Assembly (NCBI RefSeq): GCF_016909175.1
Contig: NZ_JAFBFI010000008.1
Coordinates: 62,001 to 126,000, forward strand
Direction: 5' to 3'
DNA: 64,000 nt
DNA from: Peribacillus deserti
GTDB taxonomy: Bacteria; Bacillota; Bacilli; Bacillales; DSM-1321
Shown: positions 1 to 8,362 of the stretch, piece after piece
How the letters are laid out: each line of letters opens with the position of its first letter
How positions within the stretch are numbered: position 1 is the stretch's first letter
Translations under genes and position numbers: made by a program
Notes under the pieces: generated by a model
The model's input: only the letters and a program-made list of their open reading frames with translations
What the model was told of the DNA's origin: nothing
Database searches by the model: none

Positions 1-530
1 CGGGCCGGGTGATTGCAGTTGATTATATAGACTATCGCTTACAGCATGCTAAAAAAACAAATAAGGTAGAAATCTTTAATTTTGAAGAGCACAAAAACAT
101 GGGAGAATATTTAAAAGAAATGCTTAAGGGCGGGGCCGATATCGTTATTGACTGCGTCGGAATGGATGCGAAGATGACTGAATTGGAATACCTTGCAACA
201 GGACTCAAGCTTCAGGGAGGAGCTATCAATCCGGTAGTAATCGCAGCTCAGGCTGTAAGAAAGGGCGGGCTCATCCAAATTACTGGAGCTTACGGCGGCA
301 GATATAATGCCTTTCCGCTCGGAGATTTATTTAACCGCAATGTAAACATTAAAATGGGACAGGCGCCGGTTATCCCCTATATGCCGTACCTCTATGACCT
401 GGTAGCCCAGGGTAAGGTAGATCCGGGAGATGTTGTTACACACGTACTTCCGCTGGATCAGGCCGAAAAGGGATATGAGTATTTTGATACGAAAACGGAT
501 GGGTGTATTAAGGTAGTACTTAAACCATAG
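1..530 (+). CDS. Zinc-dependent alcohol dehydrogenase, C-terminal part (cut by window edge)
   Basis: The reading frame is already open at the first base, so the annotated ATG/GTG-like codon at 9 is internal and the gene begins outside the window. What remains is the second half of the NAD-binding domain and the C-terminal part of a medium-chain dehydrogenase: GRVIAVD is the end of the Rossmann beta-2 strand, followed by GADIVIDCVG, GGLIQITGAYGG and a tail with THVLPLDQAEKGYEYFD. The size and the inserted segment around residues 60-80 resemble the glutathione-independent formaldehyde dehydrogenase-like branch of Zn-ADHs. The catalytic zinc ligands lie in the missing N-terminal half, so metal dependence is inferred from the family. 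Substrate is unknown. Confidence 0.8.
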   Translation, partial: GRVIAVDYIDYRLQHAKKTNKVEIFNFEEHKNMGEYLKEMLKGGADIVIDCVGMDAKMTELEYLATGLKLQGGAINPVVIAAQAVRKGGLIQITGAYGGRYNAFPLGDLFNRNVNIKMGQAPVIPYMPYLYDLVAQGKVDPGDVVTHVLPLDQAEKGYEYFDTKTDGCIKVVLKP

Positions 531-717
531 CGGCGGGCAGTGTGACCGGCTTTGGATATTGCTGCGGCAGGGTGTACCAGCAAGAATCTAATGTTATCTC
601 CTGCACGAAAAACGCGTTTTCCCCGTAAAACCAAAACGAATCCATCTGCTTGAAGAAATCCATCTCAGTGCGGCCTTGAAATACATAGGCCAACGATATC
701 CTGCCGCGGGATTCATT
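520..717 (-). other. Possible decayed coding segment of unknown identity
   Basis: On the minus strand a frame stays open for 65 codons from 717 to a TAA at 520-522, converging on and overlapping the dehydrogenase stop by about 10 bases. The translation has a protein-like composition with aromatic-rich motifs (FWFYGENAFFVQEI, then CWYTLPQQYPKPVTLP). An in-frame TGA lies at 718-720 and there is no clear ribosome binding site, with only a TTG at 693 or an ATG at 663 as candidate starts. I do not recognise the family. It may be the C-terminal stub of a lost gene, in line with other stubs in this window, or chance. The rest of the 531-925 gap holds nothing I can name. Confidence 0.3.
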
Positions 718-925
718 TCAGTGCCGCACCTTCTAGGACGGAACTAGAGCGGATTAGACCATTTCAGGAGCGGAAATGAGGGCAAAATGAGTTGGAAACC
801 GAAAATTTTCGACCGATAAGCCAAACTGAAGAATACTACAATCCGTTTACCTGAGTAAAAAAAGTCATATTCCCCGCCTGGACTAGCATACACATGTACA
901 AGTAAACACCGAAAGGAGATGCCTT

Positions 926-1234
926 ATGAAAAACTTCTTTCCCATACTATGTACAGCGGGATTATTAGCTTTTGCAGCGTTTATGGAAACACCGGGAATT
1001 CTTCAGGAAAAAGATACCGGCTCTATGCAGGCAGCTTATGGACCAGTCGAAGCGGATAAAGCCAGCAAGGATAAGGGCGAGCCAATTCTAGAAAGCAAGC
1101 TGGTAGATACAAGGGAAGAAAACGGTTATATAGTAGAAAAATATCAGGAGTTTGAGGTCTTTACAGACAAAAGCGGCAAAGTGATTAAAAGCATACCTAC
1201 CGCAAAAATTGAATATCTCCGCTATAAAGAATAA
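926..1234 (+). CDS. Small exported hypothetical protein
   Basis: A 102-residue protein starting at an ATG preceded by GAAAGGAGATG. The first 20 residues (MKNFFPILCTAGLLAFAAFM) form a short basic start and hydrophobic stretch compatible with a signal peptide or membrane anchor; the remainder is charged and predicted soluble, ending in EYLRYKE. The segment VDTREENGYIVEKYQEFEVFTDKSG looks like a small beta-rich extracytoplasmic domain. No family is recognised. A strong terminator follows 1 base after the stop, so it is a monocistronic unit. Confidence 0.65.
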   Translation: MKNFFPILCTAGLLAFAAFMETPGILQEKDTGSMQAAYGPVEADKASKDKGEPILESKLVDTREENGYIVEKYQEFEVFTDKSGKVIKSIPTAKIEYLRYKE

Positions 1235-1269
1235 AACATCGCCGACAAGTATAATCGGCGATGTTTTTT
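1235..1269 (+). terminator. Rho-independent terminator
   Basis: Arms AACATCGCCG and CGGCGATGTT enclose an 11-base loop and are followed by a T run. It directly follows the small exported gene. Confidence 0.85.
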
Positions 1270-1328
1270 GCTGTTATTGGCTCACTCAGGCTTCACTCGC
1301 TCAGATATACAGATACCAATCGCCTAGC

Positions 1329-2321
1329 TTAGATCTTTACAACTGTTCTCCCGCGGGCTTCTCCTCTTAATATGACAGGCAGGTGCCCGGGCAGCTCTTC
1401 AAGAGTAATTTCATTCTGTATCGAGTTTAATAGAACGTCCGGTTTTAAGTCACCTGCCATCCTGCTCCAGACTTTTTGTCTGACATCCATAGGACAATAA
1501 ACAGAATCAATTCCAAGCAGATTTATTCCGCGGAGGATGAATGGGAAAACAGTTGTTGGTACATCTGTTCCGCCAGTTAAGCCGCTTACAGCGACTGATC
1601 CGTTATAATGCATTTTGCTGAGAATAGAAGAAAGGGTTGTTCCGCCGACAGGATCAACTGCTCCAGCCCAGAGCTGTTTGTCCAGCACTTTTATTTTTCC
1701 ACTGTTAACATCTTCCCGGCTGATGATTTCTTTTGCACCGATGCTTTGTAAATATTCTTTTTCCGACTCTTTTCCAGTACTGGCGACAACCGTGTATCCG
1801 AGCTTTGAAAGCATGGAAACAGCAATGCTACCTACTCCGCCGGTTGCCCCTGTAACTAATACTTTGCCTTTTTCCGGCGTTAGCCCGTTGTCCTCAAGCC
1901 TTTGGATAGACAAGGCTGCAGTGAATCCGGCCGTTCCAAAGGCCATAGCTTCTTTTAATGTCAGGTTATCAGGAAGATGTACGATCCAATCTCCAGGAAT
2001 ACGTGCATACTCGCTATACCCGCCAAAATGAGAAACTCCAATTTCATAGCTTGTTGCAATAACTTGATCGCCCTCTTTAAATCGGGGATCATTAGATGAA
2101 ACCACCGTACCTGCTAAGTCTATCCCTGGAATAAAGGGATACGATCTAACAATTTTCCCTTCAGGAATGCTGGCTAATCCATCTTTATAGTTAATGCTGC
2201 TGTAAGAAACCTTGATTAATACTCCTTCTTTTGGAAGTTCCTCAAAGGTGATATTTTTAACTTCTACTGAAAAAATTTCATCTGTTTTATCTACGATGAG
2301 GGCTTTAAATGATTCATTCAT
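1329..2321 (-). CDS. YhdH/YhfP (AcuI-like) NADPH-dependent oxidoreductase
   Basis: A 330-residue medium-chain dehydrogenase/reductase lacking zinc ligands, of the YhdH/YhfP putative quinone oxidoreductase (acryloyl-CoA reductase) family. GroES-like N-terminal domain with YSSINYKDGLA and PFIPGIDLAGTV, then a Rossmann domain with VTGATGGVGSIAVSML and KLGYTVVASTGK, and the family's C-terminal DLKPDVL segment. The frame stays open 38 codons upstream, but MNESFKALIVD at 2321 matches the family start and has GGGAG at a proper distance, so that start is used. Transcribed divergently from the luciferase-like gene. It probably reduces an alpha,beta-unsaturated carbonyl or acyl-CoA; the physiological substrate is not evident. 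Confidence 0.85.
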   Translation of the reverse strand: MNESFKALIVDKTDEIFSVEVKNITFEELPKEGVLIKVSYSSINYKDGLASIPEGKIVRSYPFIPGIDLAGTVVSSNDPRFKEGDQVIATSYEIGVSHFGGYSEYARIPGDWIVHLPDNLTLKEAMAFGTAGFTAALSIQRLEDNGLTPEKGKVLVTGATGGVGSIAVSMLSKLGYTVVASTGKESEKEYLQSIGAKEIISREDVNSGKIKVLDKQLWAGAVDPVGGTTLSSILSKMHYNGSVAVSGLTGGTDVPTTVFPFILRGINLLGIDSVYCPMDVRQKVWSRMAGDLKPDVLLNSIQNEITLEELPGHLPVILRGEARGRTVVKI

Positions 2322-2511
2322 ATGTATCGCGTCTCCCTTCATGTACAGCCGGATTAAACCTCTATTAGTGTTTCCGATCCTGTATTTAACATCAATGTTT
2401 ATAGTTATTTTAGTCTTCGGGTATGTAAAGGTCAAAAAGTTAGATTCTTTACTAAATGATGGTTAAGATAATAAAATCAACGCTTGTTCTGGAGGAAGGT
2501 GGCTTCATTCA

Positions 2512-3504
2512 ATGAAACTTAGTGTTCTTGACCAATCTGTCATACCGAGCGGGGGGAACGCAAGACTTGCTCTTGAAAATACCGTAAGGCTGGCCCAGAT
2601 AACAGAAAAACTGGGTTATACACGCTTCTGGGTAGCTGAACATCACAATACAAATGGAATGGCCGGAACAGCTCCTGAAATATTAATTTCTCATATTGCA
2701 TCCAAAACAGAAAAAATAAGAGTCGGCTCCGGAGGCGTTTTGCTGCCGCAGTACAGTCCCTTTAAGGTTGCGGAAAATTTTAAGGTACTGGAAGCTTTAT
2801 ACCCTCACCGGATGGACCTTGGAATAGGCCGCTCTCCAGGAGGAGGGGCAAATACGAGACTGGCGCTTACGGATGGAGTTAGACGAAGTTTGAATGAATT
2901 TCCACGGCAGGTGGGGGACTTGCAGGGTTTTTTAGCAGGAAGTCTTCCGGAAAATCACATATATCAAGATGTAACTGCATTCCCGCTGACAGAAACACTG
3001 CCTGAAATGTGGCTGCTCGGGATTACACACCGCGGAGCGAGAGTAGCCGCTGAGAATGGCACTGCTTTCACCTATGGCCACTTCATTACACCTGAAAATG
3101 GAAAAAGGGCTATGGAATACTATTTTGATCACTTCATACCATCTCCCCTTTTACAGAAAGCAAAAGCAAATGTTTGTATTTTTGTCGTGTGTGCTTCCAC
3201 CCAGGAAAAAGCAGAAGAACTGGCCTTGAGCCAGGACATGTGGCTTCTTGCTGTGGAAAAGACAGGAGATACCAGGATTCCATCTGTGGAGGAAGCAAGG
3301 AGTATCCCTCTTACAAAGGAACAGCTTGCCCGGGTCCATGAAAATAGGAAAAGGACGATCATAGGAACTCCTGACAAAGTAAGAGATGAATTGTTATTGT
3401 TAGAAGAAATTTACGGAACAGACGAATTTATGATTATCACCAATGTACATAATTTTGAAGATAAAATTCAGTCCTATACGCTGCTGGCAGAGGCGTTTCA
3501 GTAA
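2512..3504 (+). CDS. LLM class flavin-dependent oxidoreductase (MsnO8 family)
   Basis: A 330-residue bacterial luciferase-like monooxygenase. Family landmarks are SVLDQSVIPSG at the N terminus, RFWVAEHHNT near residues 39-48, VGSGGVLLPQYSPFKVAENF, and DLGIGRSPGG. The C-terminal end has GTPDKVRDEL and FMIITNVH, typical for MsnO8/YvbT-like members. These enzymes use reduced FMN and O2; the substrate is not predictable. ATG has GGAGGAAGGTGG upstream. It starts 190 bp from the divergent AcuI-like gene and is followed by a repeat-bearing gap, so it seems monocistronic. An SsuE-like FMN reductase 3 kb downstream could supply reduced flavin, but that pairing is only an inference. Confidence 0.87.
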   Translation: MKLSVLDQSVIPSGGNARLALENTVRLAQITEKLGYTRFWVAEHHNTNGMAGTAPEILISHIASKTEKIRVGSGGVLLPQYSPFKVAENFKVLEALYPHRMDLGIGRSPGGGANTRLALTDGVRRSLNEFPRQVGDLQGFLAGSLPENHIYQDVTAFPLTETLPEMWLLGITHRGARVAAENGTAFTYGHFITPENGKRAMEYYFDHFIPSPLLQKAKANVCIFVVCASTQEKAEELALSQDMWLLAVEKTGDTRIPSVEEARSIPLTKEQLARVHENRKRTIIGTPDKVRDELLLLEEIYGTDEFMIITNVHNFEDKIQSYTLLAEAFQ

Positions 3505-3557
3505 AAAGTGGACGGACCTGTTGGGCGGGATGATATAGGAATTGTAGGATTGGAATT

Positions 3558-3705
3558 TACGCTCGATTGGACCTTGGATACGCGCGAATATGCGAAGTTC
3601 ACGCTCGATTTTATTTCGGCTAAGTGCTCCTTACGATATTTCTTCAGTTACGCGCGATTGCTGATCCTTAATCTGTTCTAATTACATATCGAGCCCGATT
3701 TACAA
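3558..3705. repeat. Intergenic 21-bp periodic array A (word ACGCKCGATT)
   Basis: The word ACGCTCGATT / ACGCGCGAAT starts at 3559, 3580 and 3601, exactly 21 bases apart. Degenerate continuations follow, with another ACGCGCGATT at 3650 and CGAGCCCGATT at about 3690, out of phase by several bases. The spacers are unrelated in sequence. It fills the 3505-3753 gap between two genes on the same strand; no gene or terminator is seen here. Confidence 0.6.
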
Positions 3706-3780
3706 TACAACATCTTTTTTCATTTTAGAAACCAAAAATAAGGGTAATATACAATGAAAAAAGACTGGTGGTGCTTAAGA

Positions 3781-5220
3781 TTGTATATATATACTGCTAA
3801 AGAAATTAAGGCAGCGGATGAAGCTGCTGCCAAACAGGGTTTGAAAGGTTTTGCATTAATGGAGAGTGCGGGCAGGGAATTATTCCGGGCTGCTGCAAAG
3901 TGGATGAATAAAGGCCAGCGTGTTTTAGTGCTTTCTGGCAGGGGAAACAATGGCGGAGATGGAATTGTATTAGCACGCTATTTAAAACAAAATGGATATC
4001 AGTGTGATTTAGTTTTTCCGATCGGACAGTCCGAGTCTGGAATCTCTGCTGAACATCTTCATTACTATCAAAGCTGTGGTTACAGCATAGATGTGCTACA
4101 AGGAAAGTACGATGTAATTGTTGACGCACTGCTTGGAGTGGGAGCGCGAATTCCACTCGATGATAAGATGCAAGAGCTGCTTCAATGGGCGAACAAGGAA
4201 GATTCATTTCGGATTGCAGTAGATGTACCATCAGGAGTTCTGGCCGATCAAGGTGAAGTGGATGAATCTGCTTTTAAGGCTGACCGGACATTCTGCATAC
4301 ACGGGTTTAAACCATCTGTATTTATGGAGAACTGTGCAGAATATTATGGCAATCCGGAGGTCCTGGATATCGGCCTGCCACATACCTCAAAATGGAAGGT
4401 ATGGACCAAAGAAGATGTGAAGCGGACCTTTCCAAAACGGAAGCCTGGCTCTCATAAAGGAACCTTCGGAAATGGTCTTATTATAGCGGGTACTGATGAA
4501 ATGCCAGGCGCCGCCATTTTGTGCAGTCTTGCAGCGAAAAGAAGCGGAATCGGTAAACTGACTGTAGCGGCCTCGCGCTTTGTTTCGGGAATTATTGCAA
4601 GCAGACTGCCCGAATGTGTTTTTTTACACGATGGACTTGAAAAAATTGCGGATGGACAACTCCCTAATAAAATGACCGCAGTGGCAATTGGGCCCGGGCT
4701 GCCTTCAAATGAAACAGTAGATGCGGCTGCAGCCCAAATGATGAAAACCGATCTGCCCTTAATCATTGATGCAGGAGCGTTAATCAAGCGTCATTATCCG
4801 AAACGAGATGCTCCGATCATCCTAACGCCCCACCCTGGAGAATTTCAAAAGATGACTGAAATTCCTGTAGCAGATTTTCAAAAAAATCGAATTCAAATTG
4901 CTGTGGATTTTGCAAGGGAAAATGGAGTTATACTTGTATTGAAGGGCCGAAATACAGTTATTGCTTTTCCGGATGGTGAGGCCAGGATCAATACGGCGGG
5001 AAATGCGGGGCTCGCTAAAGGCGGTTCAGGTGATTCCTTAACAGGCATTATGCTGGCATTCGTCTCTTCTTATAAAGATGTAAAAGCGGCAGTATCAAAT
5101 GCCGTTTACTTTCATGCAGCTTGTGCGGATTATTGGAAAGAAACCAGGGCAGAGACAACTATGCTTGCAAGTGATCTTAATGAAACGATGCCCTATGTGA
5201 TGAAGGAATTTGAAGGCTAA
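3781..5220 (+). CDS. nnr: Bifunctional NAD(P)H-hydrate epimerase / ADP-dependent NAD(P)H-hydrate dehydratase
   Basis: Repairs damaged NAD(P)H hydrates: the N-terminal YjeF_N domain epimerises R- and S-NAD(P)HX and the C-terminal carbohydrate-kinase-like domain dehydrates S-NAD(P)HX using ADP. Seen in sequence: YTAKEIKAADEAAA and LSGRGNNGGDGIVLARYL in the N-terminal half, VDVPSGV in the middle, then KPGSHKGTFGNGLIIAGT, AIGPGLP, ILTPHPGEF and NAGLAKGGSGDSLTGIML in the C-terminal half. Total length near 480 matches fused Nnr proteins. An ATG at 3754 is in frame, but the TTG at 3781 is preceded by GGTGGTG seven bases away and gives the family-like start LYIYTAKEI, so TTG is preferred; the nine extra residues MKKDWWCLR are not family-like. 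A terminator follows the stop. Confidence 0.9.
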   Translation: MYIYTAKEIKAADEAAAKQGLKGFALMESAGRELFRAAAKWMNKGQRVLVLSGRGNNGGDGIVLARYLKQNGYQCDLVFPIGQSESGISAEHLHYYQSCGYSIDVLQGKYDVIVDALLGVGARIPLDDKMQELLQWANKEDSFRIAVDVPSGVLADQGEVDESAFKADRTFCIHGFKPSVFMENCAEYYGNPEVLDIGLPHTSKWKVWTKEDVKRTFPKRKPGSHKGTFGNGLIIAGTDEMPGAAILCSLAAKRSGIGKLTVAASRFVSGIIASRLPECVFLHDGLEKIADGQLPNKMTAVAIGPGLPSNETVDAAAAQMMKTDLPLIIDAGALIKRHYPKRDAPIILTPHPGEFQKMTEIPVADFQKNRIQIAVDFARENGVILVLKGRNTVIAFPDGEARINTAGNAGLAKGGSGDSLTGIMLAFVSSYKDVKAAVSNAVYFHAACADYWKETRAETTMLASDLNETMPYVMKEFEG

Positions 5221-5223
5221 ACA

Positions 5224-5264
5224 AAAAGATGAATCCCTTTTGCCAGAGGATTCATCTTTTTTAT
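5224..5264 (+). terminator. Rho-independent terminator
   Basis: AAAAGATGAATCC and GGATTCATCTTTTTT form a 13-bp stem just after the nnr stop. Confidence 0.85.
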
Positions 5265-5324
5265 GGGTTGATTAGAAAACTTATGCTCCAATCTGAAGAT
5301 AGTTTGGGGTTTGCATTGTAAGGA

Positions 5325-5411
5325 CTATGTCAGTTCACCATTGCCAAAAGCAACTGCCTCCGATGTATCAATGTCATAATATCGTACGACCGAATTAATG
5401 GTCTTTTTCAT
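5325..5411 (-). pseudogene. HAD-family (Cof-type) phosphatase stub
   Basis: A 28-codon minus-strand frame reads YYDIDTSEAVAFGNGEL, which matches the C-terminal signature of Cof-type HAD hydrolases (typically Y.I...E..AFGDG.NDI.ML). It ends in TAG just where the conserved ND should come. Shifting the frame recovers DIVLTMQT, a plausible continuation, so a frameshift is likely. No N-terminal phosphatase motifs can be found upstream (5412-5500). It is read as a decayed remnant. The remainder of 5265-5838 shows no gene. Confidence 0.5.
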
Positions 5412-5838
5412 TTGATTAAAAATCGCCAGAAATGATTAACAGAGACTTTCAAAAAAGGAAATCATCTTCACATTGGATTCTTTTTTTTCCTTACAATACT
5501 AAGAGTTTTGTTTCATAAACTCAATCGTCTTTAGAAATAAACAAAAAGCTGTCAATGGCAGCTAGATCTTTTTTCAGACTTATTTTCCTGGCAGTTTAAT
5601 AAAATAAAAGGGTTAAACAGCATTTTATATCTGCTTTTCCGATCGTCCTCAAACTTAAAGGTTGGAATACATTGCACTTAGAGTAATTAATATTAAGTAA
5701 AGCATCTATACCATAGCCTTTTCCCCAGAAAACAATCCAATAATAGCAGTACCAAATTTCTAAAAAAAACATAATTTTATTAATTTGGCTTTGTTATAGT
5801 TTATAACTAAAAATATCTTAATTGAATGAGGAGGGGAA

Positions 5839-6234
5839 ATGAAAAAATTAATTAGCATTAGACTGGCAAGTAATATAATAATCACCATTAATACAATAGC
5901 ACTTTTAATGCATATCCTGATTATTCTAAAAATTGTGCCCCATGATTTCGTATGGGGAGGACGATTAAAGAATGAGACAGATTTAATCATCTTCGAAAGC
6001 ATATCGATAATTTTGCAAACATTATTTATCTCTATAATTGCTGTAAAAGCAGGATATATCTTCAAAGGAAAGTTCAAAAAAACTGTGAATACGGGTACAT
6101 GGGTAATGTTTGTACTTATGGCGCTTAATACAATAGGTAATTTAGTTTCAAGTTCTGGATTGGAAACAATGGTGATGACTCCATTAACCACTGTGCTTGC
6201 ACTTTTGGTATTCAGGTTAGCAATTGAAAAATAA
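5839..6234 (+). CDS. Small four-helix membrane protein of unknown function
   Basis: A 131-residue protein with an ATG behind GAGGAGGGGAA. Four hydrophobic segments are visible: residues about 10-30 (IIITINTIALLMHILIILK), 50-70, 85-108 (TWVMFVLMALNTIGNLVSSSG) and 111-128. The short connecting segments and the charged C terminus (RLAIEK) suggest an integral inner-membrane protein. No family motif is recognised. The surrounding DNA is AT-rich and the gene is isolated by 200-bp or longer gaps on both sides. Nothing recognisable lies in 6235-6455 apart from the next gene's ribosome binding site. Confidence 0.6.
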   Translation: MKKLISIRLASNIIITINTIALLMHILIILKIVPHDFVWGGRLKNETDLIIFESISIILQTLFISIIAVKAGYIFKGKFKKTVNTGTWVMFVLMALNTIGNLVSSSGLETMVMTPLTTVLALLVFRLAIEK

Positions 6235-6455
6235 AATGACATAAAAGCCGAAGAATGGTCTTTTTTCCTTTGGATAAAATCAATAAACGATACACAGTGT
6301 CTTTTAAAAAAGAGCCTGATCATAAGATTTTTTAAACAGGGAGCACAATGGAAAATGAAAAAAATCATATTCAACTGTTCTTTAGTTTGTTTTTCTTCCT
6401 AAATATGCCTATATTAATGGAGACACTGTATTTTACATAAAGAGGAGTGATTGTT

Positions 6456-6971
6456 TTGGCAAAAGTAGTAATCATCTCAGGGAGCCCGGTAAAGGATTCA
6501 AGATTAAATGGAATCCTGAATTATGCCACTCAGTACTTAGAAAGCAAGGACGTTTCGTACGATGTTGTGCATGTGCGGGAATTGCCGGCAGAGGACCTCA
6601 TTCAGGCTGCATTTGACAGTCCGGAGATAATGAAAGCGAATGAAAAGGTCGCCGCTTCAGATTCAGTCATTATCTTAACTCCAGTTTATAAAGCATCCTA
6701 TACGGGAGTGCTAAAAACGTACTTAGATCTTCTGCCTCAAAAAGGCCTTGCAGACAAAACCGTTCTGCCTCTTGTTATAGGAGGAACCTACGGGCATCTT
6801 CTTGTTATTGATTATGCGATCAATCCGGTTCTTTCTTCGCTAGGAGCCAGTAATATTGTAAAAGGTGTGTTTACGTTAGATCAGCAGATCCAAAGAACAA
6901 ATGAGAACACCTTTGAAATTGATAACGATGCTGTTCAAAGATTGCAGGCAGCACTTGAAAGATTGGTCTAG
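6456..6971 (+). CDS. SsuE-like NADPH-dependent FMN reductase
   Basis: A 171-residue flavodoxin-fold reductase of the SsuE/MsuE family, which supplies FMNH2 to two-component monooxygenases. Landmarks: KVVIISGSPVKDSRLNGIL (phosphate-binding loop) at the start, VIILTPVYKASYTGVLKTYLDLLPQ in the middle, and LVIGGTYGHLLVIDYA near residue 108. A GTG at 6447 is in frame, but the TTG at 6456 is eight bases from AGAGGAG and gives the family start AKVVIISGSP. In sulfonate-scavenging clusters ssuE sits with ssuD and ABC genes; none is nearby, so it is a standalone reductase here. A weak terminator follows at 7013-7044. Confidence 0.85.
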   Translation: MAKVVIISGSPVKDSRLNGILNYATQYLESKDVSYDVVHVRELPAEDLIQAAFDSPEIMKANEKVAASDSVIILTPVYKASYTGVLKTYLDLLPQKGLADKTVLPLVIGGTYGHLLVIDYAINPVLSSLGASNIVKGVFTLDQQIQRTNENTFEIDNDAVQRLQAALERLV

Positions 6972-7012
6972 AAGGTAAATGCGTTTCATATTCCGTTAGA
7001 TTCATGTGTAGG

Positions 7013-7044
7013 CAGCTGTACAGTATGTATGGCTGTTTTTTTTT
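7013..7044 (+). terminator. Probable terminator
   Basis: CAGCTGTA pairs with TATGGCTG (two G-T wobbles) and is followed by a run of T residues. Confidence 0.5.
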
Positions 7045-7175
7045 GTAGTAACCATTCTAGGCTTTATGAGGAATTTTAGTTTTAATATTCTGCTGCACCA
7101 AATAATTTTAAATATTACGAAACTTAATGTTAGTTACATTCGTATTAGAAATAAAAATAGGAGAGGAAGAATGGT

Positions 7176-7790
7176 ATGTTTAAAAAAGTTGCTTCGGATG
7201 TGTTGGGATTAAGTGATATAGGAAGTGTGATCAGCCCTGCTGATTATGATAAGGTAGATGCTGATGATTATGTTATGCACGAGGATAACGAAAAAATTTA
7301 TTTCCTGATTAAATCAAAGACTGATGAATATTGTTTTACAAATAAAGCCCTGATTCACCTTGACGGAAATAGCGCAATCAGCAAAAAACGGACGCTGAAC
7401 AGATACAGCTATTATACGAATAATATTTCCAATGTGACGCTGGAAACCGCGGGTACCGTTGATCTGGATGTAGAAATCAAATTCACCATCGGATCCAAGA
7501 CTTTCTCCATTGATGTACATAAGAAGTTTATTGAGGAGTTAAAAGATTTATATAAATCCTTGATTAAAATTGCGGAAACCTGTCATGAAAATGAACAGTA
7601 TATGAAATATGCGCAAGAGAGCCTGAACCTGGCTTCTAACACACTCGGAAGAGTCACTTCCAAAGAAGATTCGCTTGTTGACAGCTTTAAGCAGGTGAAT
7701 GAAACAGCCTTCAGCTGGCTGGTAAACAACAGACGAAAGTTTAATATAAAAGACTTTGGCTACGTATTTGAAAAATATATTAATAATTAA
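7176..7790 (+). CDS. yvbH: YvbH-like PH-domain protein
   Basis: A 204-residue cytoplasmic protein closely resembling B. subtilis YvbH. The N-terminal 125 residues form the bacterial PH-like domain (EKIYFLIKSKTDEYCFTNKALIHLDG, then a strand-rich stretch ending TFSIDVHKKF); the remainder is helical and probably the YvbH-type oligomerisation region (SLNLASNTLGRV, FGYVFEKYINN). The function in cells is not known. ATG follows GGAGAGGAAGA. It is monocistronic, closed by a long hairpin. Confidence 0.85.
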   Translation: MFKKVASDVLGLSDIGSVISPADYDKVDADDYVMHEDNEKIYFLIKSKTDEYCFTNKALIHLDGNSAISKKRTLNRYSYYTNNISNVTLETAGTVDLDVEIKFTIGSKTFSIDVHKKFIEELKDLYKSLIKIAETCHENEQYMKYAQESLNLASNTLGRVTSKEDSLVDSFKQVNETAFSWLVNNRRKFNIKDFGYVFEKYINN

Positions 7791-7797
7791 ATCTCAC

Positions 7798-7843
7798 AAA
7801 GCTCTGGGAAATGGGGACAGTCCCCCATTTCCCAGGGCTTTTC
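7798..7843 (+). terminator. Long perfect hairpin with GGGGACAGTCCCC core, probable terminator
   Basis: Arms AAGCTCTGGGAAATGGGG and CCCCATTTCCCAGGGCTTT surround a five-base ACAGT-type loop, giving a stem of about 18 bp, followed by TTTTCTTG. The GGGGACAGTCCCC core is, from memory, a frequent interspersed palindrome in Bacillaceae genomes. Here it also serves as the yvbH terminator. Confidence 0.65.
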
Positions 7844-8029
7844 TTGTGCTATAACAGGGTTAGACCATCGGTATGTCATTATTGCCCGGGCTCCTATTCT
7901 GTTGAATTTCTATGAAAATGTTTATCTTCTTGAATATAGGGAAAAAGAACAGAGCTGAAAGCTAGATATATATTTAAAACAATAGAGAATAGAGCGGCTG
8001 CGATGCAGGCGGCGGGGGAAAGGGAGACA

Positions 8030-8098
8030 ATGATGAGCAAGAAATTAACAGCTGTACTTAGTTTGCTTACTGCAGTAGCATTGTATTTTACAACTTAA
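8030..8098 (+). CDS. Putative 22-residue hydrophobic peptide
   Basis: A short ORF starting with two consecutive ATG codons, preceded by GGGGGAAAGGGAG at correct spacing. The product has two lysines and then a hydrophobic stretch, LTAVLSLLTAVALYF, ending TT. A terminator (8117-8139) follows 18 bases after the stop, giving a complete small transcription unit. The shape resembles a single-span membrane peptide or an isolated signal-peptide-like toxin; no identity is claimed. The rest of 7844-8362 shows no other gene. Confidence 0.45.
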   Translation: MMSKKLTAVLSLLTAVALYFTT

Positions 8099-8116
8099 AA
8101 TAATCTTAACCCTAGG

Positions 8117-8139
8117 CCGCCTGTTACAGGTGGTTTTTA
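8117..8139 (+). terminator. Rho-independent terminator after the small peptide ORF
   Basis: CCGCCTG and CAGGTGG with a TTA loop, then TTTTT. Confidence 0.7.
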
Positions 8140-8362
8140 ATTTGTACAGAGAATTTTAATTGTGGCTAAAAGAAAAATTACAAAGATAAAATCAGCCGTA
8201 TCAGCTTCAAATCAAAGTGAAAATCGTAATGGGACTGGCGGGAAATTAGTTAGCAACACCTAAATATAGACATATAGATAAATAGACGAAGAACCGGGGA
8301 AGGGAATATACGGCGGGAGAACGAATATGTAAGGGATAAAGATTAAACAGGGGGTGGGAATT

